Below the pieces are notes generated by a model. The model did no database searches, was not told where the DNA came from, and saw only the letters and a list, made by a program, of their open reading frames with translations. From contig JANBQS010000052.1 in assembly GCA_027577415.1 (NCBI GenBank), positions 1 through 44,786 on the forward strand: DNA of 44,786 nucleotides, written 5' to 3'. Source of the stretch: Coemansia sp. RSA 922. Lineage: Eukaryota; Kickxellomycota; Kickxellomycetes; Kickxellales; Kickxellaceae. Position numbers and translations under genes: made by a program. Of the stretch, positions 28,696 to 38,900 are shown one piece after another (position 1 is the stretch's first letter; every line of letters starts with the position of its first letter).

Positions 28696-28962
28696 TTCCT
28701 TAGTTTTACCTAGACAATATTAACATTTATAGACTTTTTGACGTTTATCAATTGCTCCAGCCATCTGGAAAAATACTGCTTTACAAGATCGACAAAGCGA
28801 AACCCAGATTTTGATATTGGTGGGGTCACTTTGAGCGATTGCCGTGAACAGATACACGACAAACAAGTATTTGGCAAAATTGAAGTGCTTATTTGAAAGC
28901 GCACTCTCTTCACCTCTCTTGTATTTGGTAATCCTTCATTTTAATTATTTTCAGTCAGTATA

Positions 28963-30621
28963 ATGGCGTCTCCAACCATTCCCTCGTCGAACGTGGACTC
29001 GTCGACTCCCAATATCGTACAGGCACGCCTGCCCAAGCTCTCGCCAGAGTTTATTGCTCAGCACTATCCAAGCGAGGTCAAACTCCTGCACGTTCACTTG
29101 GTCCACAGACATGGCGAGCGTACACCTTCCAGTCATCGCTTCCCCAGCATCTCGCCAAGGTACTGGAATTTTTGTGCGCAAGGCAACCGACTGCACGCCG
29201 ACTTTGCAAAGGCGGTCAAAGTCTACTCTCCAAACTCTGAAACTGACAAGGATGGCAACAACTACCGACAATGGCATAGCTACATGTTCAAGTCGGACAG
29301 TCCCACTAATGCTAGCATATTTCTCAAGGAAAACCTATCCAAGGCGCACAGCAATGACAAGTCGCAGTTAACACCCGATTCTTGCGGGTTTGGACAGCTT
29401 TCTGATGTCGGTCGTCGGAGCTTGACGGCGCTTGGTGCGCATATGCGGGCGCTGTACACCGATGCGCTGGGCTTTTTGCCCGCTGTCCCTCGCCCTGGCG
29501 ATAACAACGGGCCTACCGAAGATTTCTATCTTCGCACCACATCGTTCAGTCGTACATTCGAGTCGCTACAGCACACATTGGGTGGAATATACCCGAATCT
29601 GCCATCCAACTCGCCTCTATTTCGCATAAATGCACGGCCAATGAGCAGTGAGAATTTGTACCCAGAGTACCACTGTAAAAGCTCTGGCTGGTTCCATACC
29701 GAGGGTACCATGGAATCTATCAAGCTTTTTGCCGAGGACTACTCTGCATTGCACAAGGAAATATTGCAGATCCCTAGTCTACGCGAACCCTTCGAAGCTG
29801 AGCTCAAGCGTGGAGCGACACATGCGGCTTATTTTGTCTTGGACACAGTGACATCGATGCGCTCCCATGGTTTGCCGTTGCCCAAGGAGATCGACGACGA
29901 GCTTATTGCCCGCGTATCGAACATGTCTGCTGTCGAGTATCTACATCCACCAATTAGATCCACCAAACGTGCCAGAATGCAAATCGGACCACTTGCTCGT
30001 GAATTTACACATACAGTAGTTAGTGCTGTCGAAGCCGATCGTGGAATTTCGACTGGAAAGCAGCGCCCGCCTAAAATGAGTATCTACTCGGGTCACGACT
30101 CTACTATTGGACCCCTGCTTGCCATTTTTGGCGACGACCTTGCGGGCTCGCCTTCGCTAGCGACGTCTGCTACTCCTATGTGGCCGCCATTTGCCTCAAG
30201 TTTGCGCATCGAGCTACTTAAGGATAGCGTGTCTCCATATCCAACTATCCAGCCGTCCTGGGCTGGAGAAGTTTCCACTAACTCCGTGGACATGTCCACT
30301 ATCCCACACGATGAGCGTATTCGTCCATTGAATGTGCCTGATAGCCTGTATCGCTGGGCGCCCGGACAAACCGATAGTTCCTCGGCTGTACCATTCAACC
30401 CGCGCGCCACGCGCGATTACTATGTGCGCATCTGGTATAACGACCGCAGTGTTCAGCTGCCAGCCTGCCGCGATCCCGGCGCCCACCATACGAAGCTGGG
30501 ACCATCGGTGTGCACACTTGACGGATTCTTCAAGCAGATCGCTCGATTTGTACCCAGCGAAAGCGAGTTTAGCCAGGAATACCTTGCCCTAACCAACACC
30601 AAGGGCAAGCTATCCGAGTAG
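28963..30621 (+). CDS. Histidine acid phosphatase family protein, copy 2
   Basis: Same length (552) and same motif positions as copy 1: RHGERTP at 49-55 and HD at 378-379, so the active site is intact. Differences cluster at residues 110-130, 225-245 and near 340, and in the C-terminal tail (SEFSQEYLALTNTKGK). The last two stretches suggest changed substrate specificity or local drift. Several nucleotide blocks identical to copy 1 lie between these, as expected from gene conversion. No signal peptide is present. The 3' flank of this copy appears to be interrupted by inserted sequence carrying the dispersed repeat at 30704. Confidence 0.9.
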   Translation: MASPTIPSSNVDSSTPNIVQARLPKLSPEFIAQHYPSEVKLLHVHLVHRHGERTPSSHRFPSISPRYWNFCAQGNRLHADFAKAVKVYSPNSETDKDGNNYRQWHSYMFKSDSPTNASIFLKENLSKAHSNDKSQLTPDSCGFGQLSDVGRRSLTALGAHMRALYTDALGFLPAVPRPGDNNGPTEDFYLRTTSFSRTFESLQHTLGGIYPNLPSNSPLFRINARPMSSENLYPEYHCKSSGWFHTEGTMESIKLFAEDYSALHKEILQIPSLREPFEAELKRGATHAAYFVLDTVTSMRSHGLPLPKEIDDELIARVSNMSAVEYLHPPIRSTKRARMQIGPLAREFTHTVVSAVEADRGISTGKQRPPKMSIYSGHDSTIGPLLAIFGDDLAGSPSLATSATPMWPPFASSLRIELLKDSVSPYPTIQPSWAGEVSTNSVDMSTIPHDERIRPLNVPDSLYRWAPGQTDSSSAVPFNPRATRDYYVRIWYNDRSVQLPACRDPGAHHTKLGPSVCTLDGFFKQIARFVPSESEFSQEYLALTNTKGKLSE

Positions 30622-30703
30622 TACCCTAGTATTAAGAATATAATATGTGAAAGGAAGAATATATTTCTCGCTGAGGAGCATCTCCAGCCGACGCGTTTAG
30701 GGC

Positions 30704-30845
30704 GCTGCCTTGCCTTTAAATACTCATAGTGTGTTACAGCATTTGACTAAAGCTAATCACTACAATTCCTCTAATGTAAGCCCTTCATCTGAGCTGGGAT
30801 CAGAAGGATTGGGGCTCATGGTATTTGTGGGTGCTTGAGCGCTAC
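30704..30845 (+). repeat. Dispersed repeat, copy B
   Basis: GCTGCCTTGCCTTTAAATACTC, CAGCATTTGACTAAAGCTAA, TGTAAGCCCTTCAT and CTGGGATCAGAAGG match the landmarks of the copy at 20027-20186 in order. It lies between the phosphatase stop and a downstream motif (TATATTAACATTTTTGACTT near 30875) that in copy 1 sits only about 30 bases after the stop. This part therefore seems to have been inserted. Confidence 0.5.
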
Positions 30846-30917
30846 CCTGCCTAATCACAACATTTTCTCATAAATTATATTAACATTTTTGACTTTTGGT
30901 GTATTCATCTACCGCGA

Positions 30918-30952
30918 CTCACAATCGAACCGAGCTGGCCAAGATTTGTGAG
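30918..30952. repeat. Hairpin with tRNA-like B-box sequence
   Basis: CTCACAA (30918-30924) and TTGTGAG (30946-30952) form a perfect 7-bp stem around a loop containing AATCGAACCGAG. On the minus strand that loop contains GGTTCGATT, like a Pol III B box. No complete cloverleaf can be drawn, so it is not called a tRNA. Confidence 0.35.
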
Positions 30953-31054
30953 CCGTATTATCTTACAGTCTGAGAATCGAAGATCATAAAGTTTTTCTAT
31001 CCTTTTCTATCTTTTTCTCTTCTGGTTTCTTATCGTTCAATATAATTTCCTCCA

Positions 31055-34000
31055 ATGAGTGGCCAATTCCTGGCGAAATCGAGAGTGCTGGCGGTTCGGA
31101 CGCGCTTGCAGCCAGGCTTCGTGTGCTGGAATCGTAGCCTACATACCCCAAACAAGCGGGCAGGCCACTTCTCAAACCGGCTAAGCGAGTTAGTCAAAGA
31201 AAGCAGCGCAAGATCGTTGGATCCACTTACCAAGTCTGATAAGCACGATGCGGGCATTACCAATATGCTCCGAATGGGCCGAGCTCGGCGGCAGGGTGGG
31301 TACGATCGCGGAGCAGGCATGCACTTGTCAATACCCCTGCGAGCGAAGAACGTTGAAAAGGCGTGGGATATCTGCACACAAAAGCTACAGCGAGACGGGT
31401 ACTTGATATCTGGCGATACTCTAAGAAGCGAGGCGGTTGAGCTGATCTTGCTAATGGCCAAAAGCGTAAGTGCACGGGCACTCAGTCCTGATGGGGCTTG
31501 CGTTGAGGATAGTCCAGAGGCCGACAAAAAACGGCGTGCTCTCTTTGGCTTTCGATCCGCTCTGATTCTGAAGCACGTGTTTGCAGACCCCCTGTGCACA
31601 CTTGGCGATGAGCACGACGGTTCCGAGACTTTGGCTGGGAGCGAGGGCAAGATCGATGTGCAGACTATTGACCTGCGGTTAGGGTTGACAAGCGCCAGCG
31701 ACTATAAGGATATCATATCGTTGCTTTCTGCGGCTATTGACCCATGTATGTCTACGGGCAACACGCCAGAACTTGCTGGATCAACGCCAGAGGAGTTGGC
31801 CGTGGATATCATGAGCGCCTCTATATCTCGGCTGATGCACTTGACGTTCCTGGCTGCTGAACAGGACGGGGTGACCATGTCTGACAAAACGATCCGCGCT
31901 GCGCTGCAGGCTACAACTACGATGCAAGACGTTTCTGCGGCCCGCGATATCCTTATGTTGCAGTACTCGGATCTTGCAGTGCTTCTTGACCCTGGTGTGC
32001 AACCCAGCACGTCTCAGGCTGCGAAAAAGGCGCTAAGCGAACCGAATGCCGATCAGTGCCGTGTAGTAGTAGAAATTATGTTGAACATAGTGATGACTGG
32101 GCGGGATCCGCGCGTTCTGGATGCCGCGAGCCAGTCGACACAACCGCAAGCCGAGTTTGGATACGACCAGTTCGAAGACACCCTCAGGCCCAGAGATGAT
32201 TCAATTTCGCCAGCAGATCTTGCCGCAGTTCGGCTGTGGCGCGCCGAGACAGTCGAGCGTATATACCGAGCCTACGTAGCGTCAGGGATGTCCGAGGTAG
32301 CCTCGCCTGATCGGTCAAAAATGCCGGCGCTGCAAGGATTAGTCGTGCCTACGCCACAGATGCTGGCGACATTGCTATGCGTCCATTGCGATGCGGGTAA
32401 CATCGAGCAGGCGACGATTTTATACGACACGCTGGCTGCTACACTGCAGAGCTGGCAAGAGTTCACAGTACCACCGCCAGCCAAGAATAGAAGGCATGCC
32501 ACTCGGTATGTAGAATCATCGGCGAGCCACAAAATGGGCATTAGTTTGTGGGCCAAAGTGTTGGAAGGTGTTTGCCGCACGCAACAGCAGTGGCTGGCTA
32601 GCAGAGTGTTAGGAGACATTGTAGCAGATGGCTGGCTGCCGTCGGAGGAAATGTACGAGCAATACCTTGCCATGGTGAGCGATCCAAGCGCAGAGACTCT
32701 GACCGAGGCCGTAAGCGAGATCCGTAGACACGTGCAAATAGGCGGTGTCGGCGCGCAATTTGACTCGGCGACTATTGAGCCACTGGTCTCCGCCCTCGTG
32801 TGTCCCCAAGTTCCAGCTTCGTCCGACAGCATGTCAGCGCGGATCGAACAAGCGCTTCTATTGTCAGGGCTGACCACTACCGTCGATACAAGAGATTCAG
32901 CAGTCTCTGAAGTCTCAGATGCGACGGCGCGCAAGATTATCAGCGCCATGGTGTCGAACCACCAGATCGGTCGGGCTCAGCAGCTGGCCGAGCTTTGGAG
33001 CCACACCCGGCCCGAAATCATCACCAACAAGAGCATAGCCGAGCTTATCTTGGGATTGGGCAGTAGCGGCGAGTACGCTCAAGCGCTAGAGGTATTTACA
33101 AATATCCAAGAGTCTGGCGACCATGTAGTTGACCTCGACATCCTGTGCGCGGTGCTCCAAGTGTACGTGTACGCTGGCGACTACGAGGAGGCTGTCTCGG
33201 TGAGCAAAAGAGTCCGAGCCATGATTAGAGAGAGCAAGGAAGCTGGCGCCGAGCTCGAGCTGCCAGGCCACGACGTCTTCAACTGCATGCTTCGGGCGTA
33301 TTGCGAGGAGAGCTTGGTCAGCGATGCCATGCATGTTTTGGAGGAGATGCGCAGCTACAATCTACACGCCACGCCAGACACATACACCACGCTTATGAAT
33401 ACGATGAGCACGCTGCGTAGCTACGATGGACTAAAGCTGGTGTCTGCGCTGGCTCACGTCGACTACAACATGGTTCCCATCTGCGATCAAGACGGCGCTC
33501 AGTTGTCCGGCTATATGGCGCACACAGCGCCTCTACCACTGACTGCCTCATTTTACAATTCGCTAATTGAGGCATTTGGCCGAGTTGCTGAGCCGATCAA
33601 GGCACTGCAAGTCTGGGAGGTGATGCGGTCGCGCGGCATCAAGCCCGACAATGTTACTGCGACGCTGCTTATCGACACTTGCGGCTGGAACGAGCGAGTG
33701 CACTGGGACGACGACATGGGCTCGCAGACGACGTTTGTAGAGCATGAAATCCCCGAAGACCATGTGTATACGGGCATGCCGTTCTTCCATATGCACTTTC
33801 TCGCCAATACGCTCCAGCAACTGCGTGAGGCGGGGCTCGACTTCTCGATGGCCAACTACAGGCACCTGCTAGAGGCGCTGATTCGCGGCGGGTTCTTAGA
33901 GGATGCACTGGAAATGGTCATTGGCAAGTACGAGGCCGCCGAGCAAAAGGCGGTGTGGATGGACCAAGCTCAGGTGCTGCTCCGGCCAACAGGCGGAATC

Positions 34001-34336
34001 ATATTCGAGGGACTAATGTCGCTGGCTAGGCGCATGGGGGACCAGAGGAAGGAGCCCAAGGCGCCGATGGCAAAATTCATGGACTTTTCGCTCGACATTC
34101 CGCTGTGCCAAGAGACCGTCGACACCATTTACGGCATGATCAGTGCAGTCCGTAACAAGTGCACAACCGACGCAAATGCGGAGCCTTGTGACATGCCATT
34201 TGTTCAGAACGCCTCGCCAAATCTCTTGAAGCGACTCGATCTCCACGAGCAGCGAATGGATGAGTTTTTGCAGCAAAGGCGGCCCGATCTTTTGCCCAAG
34301 GACAGACCAGCGTCTGCTGCTGCAGTTGTAATATGA
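31055..34336 (+). CDS. Mitochondrial pentatricopeptide repeat (PPR) protein
   Basis: This is 1093 residues starting MSGQFLAKSRVLAVRTRLQPG; the Arg-rich, acid-free N-terminus up to about residue 35 (SLHTPNKRAGH) looks like a mitochondrial presequence. Helical repeats occupy roughly residues 430-1000. The clearest PPR motifs are DVFNCMLRAYCEESLVSDA followed by EEMRSYNLHATPDTYTTLM, and ASFYNSLIEAFGRVAEPIKA followed by WEVMRSRGIKPDNVTATLL. A weaker unit is QALEVFTNIQESGDH. Fungal PPR proteins of this size bind specific mitochondrial RNAs and act in mRNA stability, processing or translation; the RNA target is unknown. The gene is convergent with the YIPF6-like gene (59-bp gap). Confidence 0.9.
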   Translation: MSGQFLAKSRVLAVRTRLQPGFVCWNRSLHTPNKRAGHFSNRLSELVKESSARSLDPLTKSDKHDAGITNMLRMGRARRQGGYDRGAGMHLSIPLRAKNVEKAWDICTQKLQRDGYLISGDTLRSEAVELILLMAKSVSARALSPDGACVEDSPEADKKRRALFGFRSALILKHVFADPLCTLGDEHDGSETLAGSEGKIDVQTIDLRLGLTSASDYKDIISLLSAAIDPCMSTGNTPELAGSTPEELAVDIMSASISRLMHLTFLAAEQDGVTMSDKTIRAALQATTTMQDVSAARDILMLQYSDLAVLLDPGVQPSTSQAAKKALSEPNADQCRVVVEIMLNIVMTGRDPRVLDAASQSTQPQAEFGYDQFEDTLRPRDDSISPADLAAVRLWRAETVERIYRAYVASGMSEVASPDRSKMPALQGLVVPTPQMLATLLCVHCDAGNIEQATILYDTLAATLQSWQEFTVPPPAKNRRHATRYVESSASHKMGISLWAKVLEGVCRTQQQWLASRVLGDIVADGWLPSEEMYEQYLAMVSDPSAETLTEAVSEIRRHVQIGGVGAQFDSATIEPLVSALVCPQVPASSDSMSARIEQALLLSGLTTTVDTRDSAVSEVSDATARKIISAMVSNHQIGRAQQLAELWSHTRPEIITNKSIAELILGLGSSGEYAQALEVFTNIQESGDHVVDLDILCAVLQVYVYAGDYEEAVSVSKRVRAMIRESKEAGAELELPGHDVFNCMLRAYCEESLVSDAMHVLEEMRSYNLHATPDTYTTLMNTMSTLRSYDGLKLVSALAHVDYNMVPICDQDGAQLSGYMAHTAPLPLTASFYNSLIEAFGRVAEPIKALQVWEVMRSRGIKPDNVTATLLIDTCGWNERVHWDDDMGSQTTFVEHEIPEDHVYTGMPFFHMHFLANTLQQLREAGLDFSMANYRHLLEALIRGGFLEDALEMVIGKYEAAEQKAVWMDQAQVLLRPTGGIIFEGLMSLARRMGDQRKEPKAPMAKFMDFSLDIPLCQETVDTIYGMISAVRNKCTTDANAEPCDMPFVQNASPNLLKRLDLHEQRMDEFLQQRRPDLLPKDRPASAAAVVI

Positions 34337-34395
34337 GGCTAGATACTTTATTTATTTTTTTGTTGACACATAGAGTAAGCGCACATTAAACGGGC

Positions 34396-35109
34396 CTACG
34401 AGATGATGATTATCCAGCCAATGCAAATGTAGAACAGGCAGATCGGGTAGACGGCGAGCAGCCGGCGGTTTGCTAGTTGCGCGCCAGCCAGAAAACCAAC
34501 AGCAGCGGATATGCTCCAGCCCACGGCTACGATAACAACGGGCAAAGTAATGATGATGCGGTGAGCAAGCACAGTGACAAGCGAGGCTATTGCCATGGGC
34601 GAGATGCAGTATCCCAAGGTGCACACGCTCTGGAAGAACGAGACATGGCCGCCCAGCAGCTTGCAGTTGAGGGTCACTACGCAAGACCCAATGCACACCA
34701 GCGCAAACACGCCAGTGAATACAGCCGACGCTTGTTGGCCTGGCGCCATAAAGCTCATGATAATGGCCAGCGATAGACAGAAGAACAGAGGTCCCCAGAG
34801 GTCCCACTCTTGTAGGGCGTTGTCGCGGCCCTTTGGGTATAGGACCTGAACTGTTTTGCGACCGACCTTGCCAAAGTCGCGGGCAATTGTGGTTAGAATA
34901 GGCTCGTCTAGCGTGTTTGAGCGATAGCCGCCCGGCAATGAGCTGGATGTGTATGCGGTCTGGGGTCCCATGGTTGCACCTGTCGTTGCGCTGTTGCTGC
35001 CCATGCGTCCGCCGATTGAGCCGCTCAGGTCGGGACGCTTGGCGGGAACAAAGTCTGTGTCAATTCCGTAGCCATCGTCATCGGCAATGAGCTGGTCGTT
35101 TCGATTCAT
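34396..35109 (-). CDS. YIPF6/Yip4-type Yip1-domain membrane protein
   Basis: This is 237 residues. The disordered cytosolic N-terminus (about 65 residues) leads to the family signature TLDEPILTTIARDFGKVGRKTVQVLYPKG, then DNALQEWDLWGPLFFCLSLAI, which matches YIPF6-type Yip1-domain proteins. Five hydrophobic helices fill residues about 105-237 with short loops, and the C-terminus ends inside or just after the last helix. Yip family proteins sit in Golgi and early secretory membranes and interact with Rab GTPases in vesicle traffic. Together with ALG13 it belongs to the secretory theme but is not physically linked to it. Confidence 0.92.
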   Translation of the reverse strand: MNRNDQLIADDDGYGIDTDFVPAKRPDLSGSIGGRMGSNSATTGATMGPQTAYTSSSLPGGYRSNTLDEPILTTIARDFGKVGRKTVQVLYPKGRDNALQEWDLWGPLFFCLSLAIIMSFMAPGQQASAVFTGVFALVCIGSCVVTLNCKLLGGHVSFFQSVCTLGYCISPMAIASLVTVLAHRIIITLPVVIVAVGWSISAAVGFLAGAQLANRRLLAVYPICLFYICIGWIIIIS

Positions 35110-35981
35110 CGTTTATGCGAGAGAAATATGCGGAAATTGAAGAGATGGTAGGCGAGTAGTAGAAATCCACGCCAAGAATTAAGTTACAATTAATTATTGG
35201 AGAGTCGAGCCGATAGAGCTGGAGCTGAGCCGTCTGCTGTTTTGGAATCGACACAATGGGTCTTCGGAGCCCCAAAGATGCATGGGGACGGGATCTGCAA
35301 AAGGGGTTCACGTGCCTCTTCAGGCACGGTACAATTGTCGGGACGCCGCGCTTGCGAAGAGCAGAAATAGCAGTAGTTATGAGAGTAAAAAGCGGGTATC
35401 TGAAAGCCGTGGAATTGAGAGATGGATGTGGCAGGTGGTTCTTTTGGCCAGATGACAAGCCAGGCGTTCCAATTAATCGAGCGCCAAGGGAGAGGGAACT
35501 CGAGAAAGAGAAGGAGAGCACATGTACTCGCATAGGAACCTGCTTTCCTCTTTCTTGAGGCACGCGCTCAAAGACATTGAACGCTCTTTTTCTCATTTAG
35601 CGAACTGGGAAGCGCCATTGATTGGCCCGCATTTTGTGCCGGTGTACCCCCCGCGTCGCCAGGCTTTTCCCGCGGGGGGGGGGCTGATCTACCGACAGTG
35701 GATGGGAGATACGAGCGTCAATAGACATCGGCGTGGGCGGGCGAGCAGGGCACTTGGAGCTCTTCCTCTCTTCGCACTTTTCGCACTAATTTATTTGCCC
35801 GTCCCTTTTCTACACACCTTTCTTTTCAAACACAAATTTGCTCAGCGCTCAAAAGCAAAAGGCCTGGCCACGAGGGAGGGCCTAGCCTCCTCTTTTCTTT
35901 TCTACCAACACATTTTAATATCTTGAATTCTTTCTTTTTTATTTTCTCTTTTCTTTGGTTCAAGCTGACTGCCTGCCATTT
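35110..35981. promoter_or_regulatory. Divergent promoter between the YIPF6-like gene and the 1599-residue regulator
   Basis: The 872-bp region holds no credible gene; a 172-residue minus-strand frame at 35078-35596 overlaps the YIPF6 start and has no family character. CACGTG (E-box) at 35309-35314 leads into a perfect 7-bp inverted repeat, CGTGCCT-CTTC-AGGCACG (35311-35328). A run of ten G occurs at 35674-35683. The last 70 bases before the regulator are T-rich. Confidence 0.5.
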
Positions 35982-38900
35982 ATGCTGCCGCAATCGACAG
36001 AACAGCCTCTCGAGGAGCGGCCGCAGGTTGCACGGCTCGTACCACACACTACTGCTACGCCCTTGCCGTCAATTCCGCCTGGTGCGGTTGACGCTCAAGG
36101 TGCGCCGCAAAGGACTTTGCCGCCGCCGCCGCCGCAGTCCCAGCCCCACCGAATTTGGCCTGGCCACCCCCACAACTACAGCCAACAGGAGCCTGTGCAG
36201 TCTCCAACTGTACATGGCCACGCCGTTTTCAGCCCTCAGGGCGAGACTAGGCGAAATAATGGCGAATGGTATCCACCGCAGCAACACCAACACAACCACT
36301 ATTACCAACAGCAGCAGCAGCAACAACCGCAAAGTCAGCATCACACTTATCCACGTCCACTGGCAGATGCAACACTCCCCGGTACTGGCAGCCATCCTCA
36401 TCAGCAGCAACATCATCAACGACCATTGTCTGGCGATCGGGCTGAGGGTGCAAAGCGACTGCGCAACGAGCACGGCCACTCGCTTAACCCTCCTGCCAGC
36501 AGCTCGCACCATGGACCGGAGGGTATGTACAGCTACCCGGCGTATTCCTCTGCTCCATTGCACAATGATATTTCCGTTGCTGTGTCATCCAGCCTAACGC
36601 CGCCAATTCCGCCAATGCCGCCTATGTCGACCATGCCGCCAGCACGACTGCAAGTGCGCTCAGCATCGGTGTCCATTTCACCCGTCCCATCGTCCTCGGC
36701 ACTTGTATCACGTAGCATACCCGACGATGGGCCTCGAATACCCCAACCACCAATTTCGGCCACTGCTGCTGCGCCTCATCCTGTTGCATCGCTGCATTCG
36801 CCACGGTCAATGCAACCTTTGGTTGTAGAAGGCCAGCATCTAAATGGCGACCAACGACGCCAGGTTGTTGAACTGTCAGATGACGACAACGACAACAAGG
36901 GCGATGACGCACACGATATTCATGACGGCGAAGAAGCGGACCCTAATGCCATTGGGGCTTCTACTAGCAGGTCAGCCCACCACCGACATGAGCGGGATAA
37001 TGCCAGTCGATTGGAGCAGAAGCGGCGACTCAACCAAGCATGCTTGCTGTGTCGGCGCAAAAAGATTCGGTGCGACAGCTCCCAGCCCAGCTGCTCAAAT
37101 TGCCAACGGCGAGGGATCCAGTGTATCTACCCCGAGGTACGCAAGCGAGGCCGTCCGCCACGGACGTACACATTTGCCGACTTTGCGTTGCCAGGACAGC
37201 CATTGCCTCCCGAATTACATGGCATTGCAAACGTCCATGCCAGTGCCATGCTTCCTCCGGCCTCGGGCAGTTTCCAAGGCGCCAACGCTGGTCAAGCCAC
37301 ATTGAATATGCCTGCCTGGCGTCAAGTCGCTTCAGAATACACTGCAGGACATCTGCGTGGGCCTGACTCTGCAGCCGGGATGAGTGGAGCATCTACTCCA
37401 GCGTACACGCTCAGCGAGTACGACCAGTCGCCAGCATTGCCACCACTAAGTGTTGCCATGGGACGTGGCGGACAGGCACACCAGGGCATGGGTGGGTACC
37501 ACACGATGGGGCGCGGGTCGCTTGACCCCATGTTGCTCCCAACCCCGCCACTGGGCGTTGACCAAGCAGTGCTGGACTTGTTCGAGTATATCACGCCTGG
37601 GTTTCCGATCGTGCATCGGCAAACGCTGGTGCAAAATATCCGCGATCGCTCGCTTACTCTGCCACTCTGGTTGGCAATCCATGCCGTTTCAGCGCGCTTT
37701 GAGACTCACCACGGTGGTAGGGCGCTTGGCCAGAATCCGCAACACCCGCTACCGCCTAGCACTCAGCAGCGGCTCGGCGGCCCCGCGCTTGGCGCAGGCT
37801 ATGCCGAAAAGACACACGCGATGCTGGTGAATCGGTTTGGACATCGGCAGCCGAGGCCTGTGTGGGGACGCAATGAGCGGGGTCGCATGGTGGTTGGTAG
37901 AGACCCGGCTCTCGAACACGGTGAGGCTGCTGGCTCGGATCTGAGCCGGCGAGAGGTCGTTGAACTTCTTCAAACGCACATTCTTCTGAGTATTTATTAT
38001 GCTGGAAATTGGGAGCTGGATCTTGCGGTCGAGACGCATGCGGCGGCAGTGCGCATAGCTCAGCGCATGGGCGTGCATCTGATAGACGACCCGTCGCGGC
38101 TGCCAGATGCCAGCGGCATATTCAACCCGACAGCAGCCCAACACCAGCGCAAGCGTGCGCGGGACTGGAGTTCGCCGGCCTGTGGACCGTCGAATTCTTC
38201 ATCGCGCTGGCAGACCAATGCGGGCCCTCAGCTGCCACTGCCTGGCGGGCCCAACGATATCGAAATGGGCAATGGGCATCCGAACGATAGCTCAGCGTCG
38301 GCAGACATTCGCAAGAATTGGATAGAGTATGAGACGCTGCGGCGCATATGGTGGTCGATGTTTATTCTAGACCGCACATTTTACTTGTGCGCTGGCAGCC
38401 CGCGCATGATCCATATCTCAGGATTTCGCGTGCGACTGCCATGCAACGACCTAGAGTGGGACTCAATGCACGCCCAGCCTACCAGTGGGTCGCCGACAGC
38501 AGCGGCGTCTTTGACGATGCCTGACAGCGGACCGCAATCGTCTGGGCTAATGGTGCGCACATTTCGCGAGGCTGTCATGCACACGTCGCTGTCTGAGCAG
38601 GCAGCGAACGAGATAGCAGCGACGCCCAGCACAGACCCACACATATACCGCTATGCTGCGGCACTGGCTGGTCTGATCGACAGCGTCGTGGACTTTGGCG
38701 AGGACATTCGCGCCCTGGCCACACCGCCGCTGATGGAGGGCACTGAGATATTAGCCCAGCTGCGAGCCGAGCAGCTTGGCGCCTCATCAGAGGGCCAAAA
38801 TAGCCAGCAAGCGTCAACCGCGGCTTGGCTGGGATCGCGCAATGCCAGCAGGCAGTTTGCGTGGGCAGGTCGCAGCGGCTGGCACTCGTCGTCGGTCAGT

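Larger units (their letters stand above)
26835..30621 (+). repeat. Tandem duplication of an acid phosphatase gene with its promoter
   Basis: The two coding regions are offset by exactly 1926 bases and have equal length. Similarity starts well upstream of the ATGs: GAAAATAC near 26835 and GAAAAATACTGC near 28767, then GATCGACA-AGCGAAA, CTCTTCACCTCTCTTGT and TTCATTTTAATT precede both starts. Long blocks are identical at every base (for example 89 bases, 27217-27305 against 29143-29231) between more diverged segments. Confidence 0.9.

Noticed and set aside
30905..30985. Possible tRNA gene on the minus strand
   Set aside because: Only four of five T-stem pairs form, no matching acceptor 5' half exists, and the candidate anticodon loop has no stem. 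Kept only as a hairpin.
35078..35596. 172-residue minus-strand frame upstream of the YIPF6-like gene
   Set aside because: It overlaps the YIPF6 start codon in another frame, has no recognisable domain, and lies in promoter sequence with homopolymers.
36300..36340. CAG/CAA repeats in the large regulator considered as a microsatellite locus
   Set aside because: They encode a normal polyglutamine patch within a disordered activation-type region and are not unusual for such factors.
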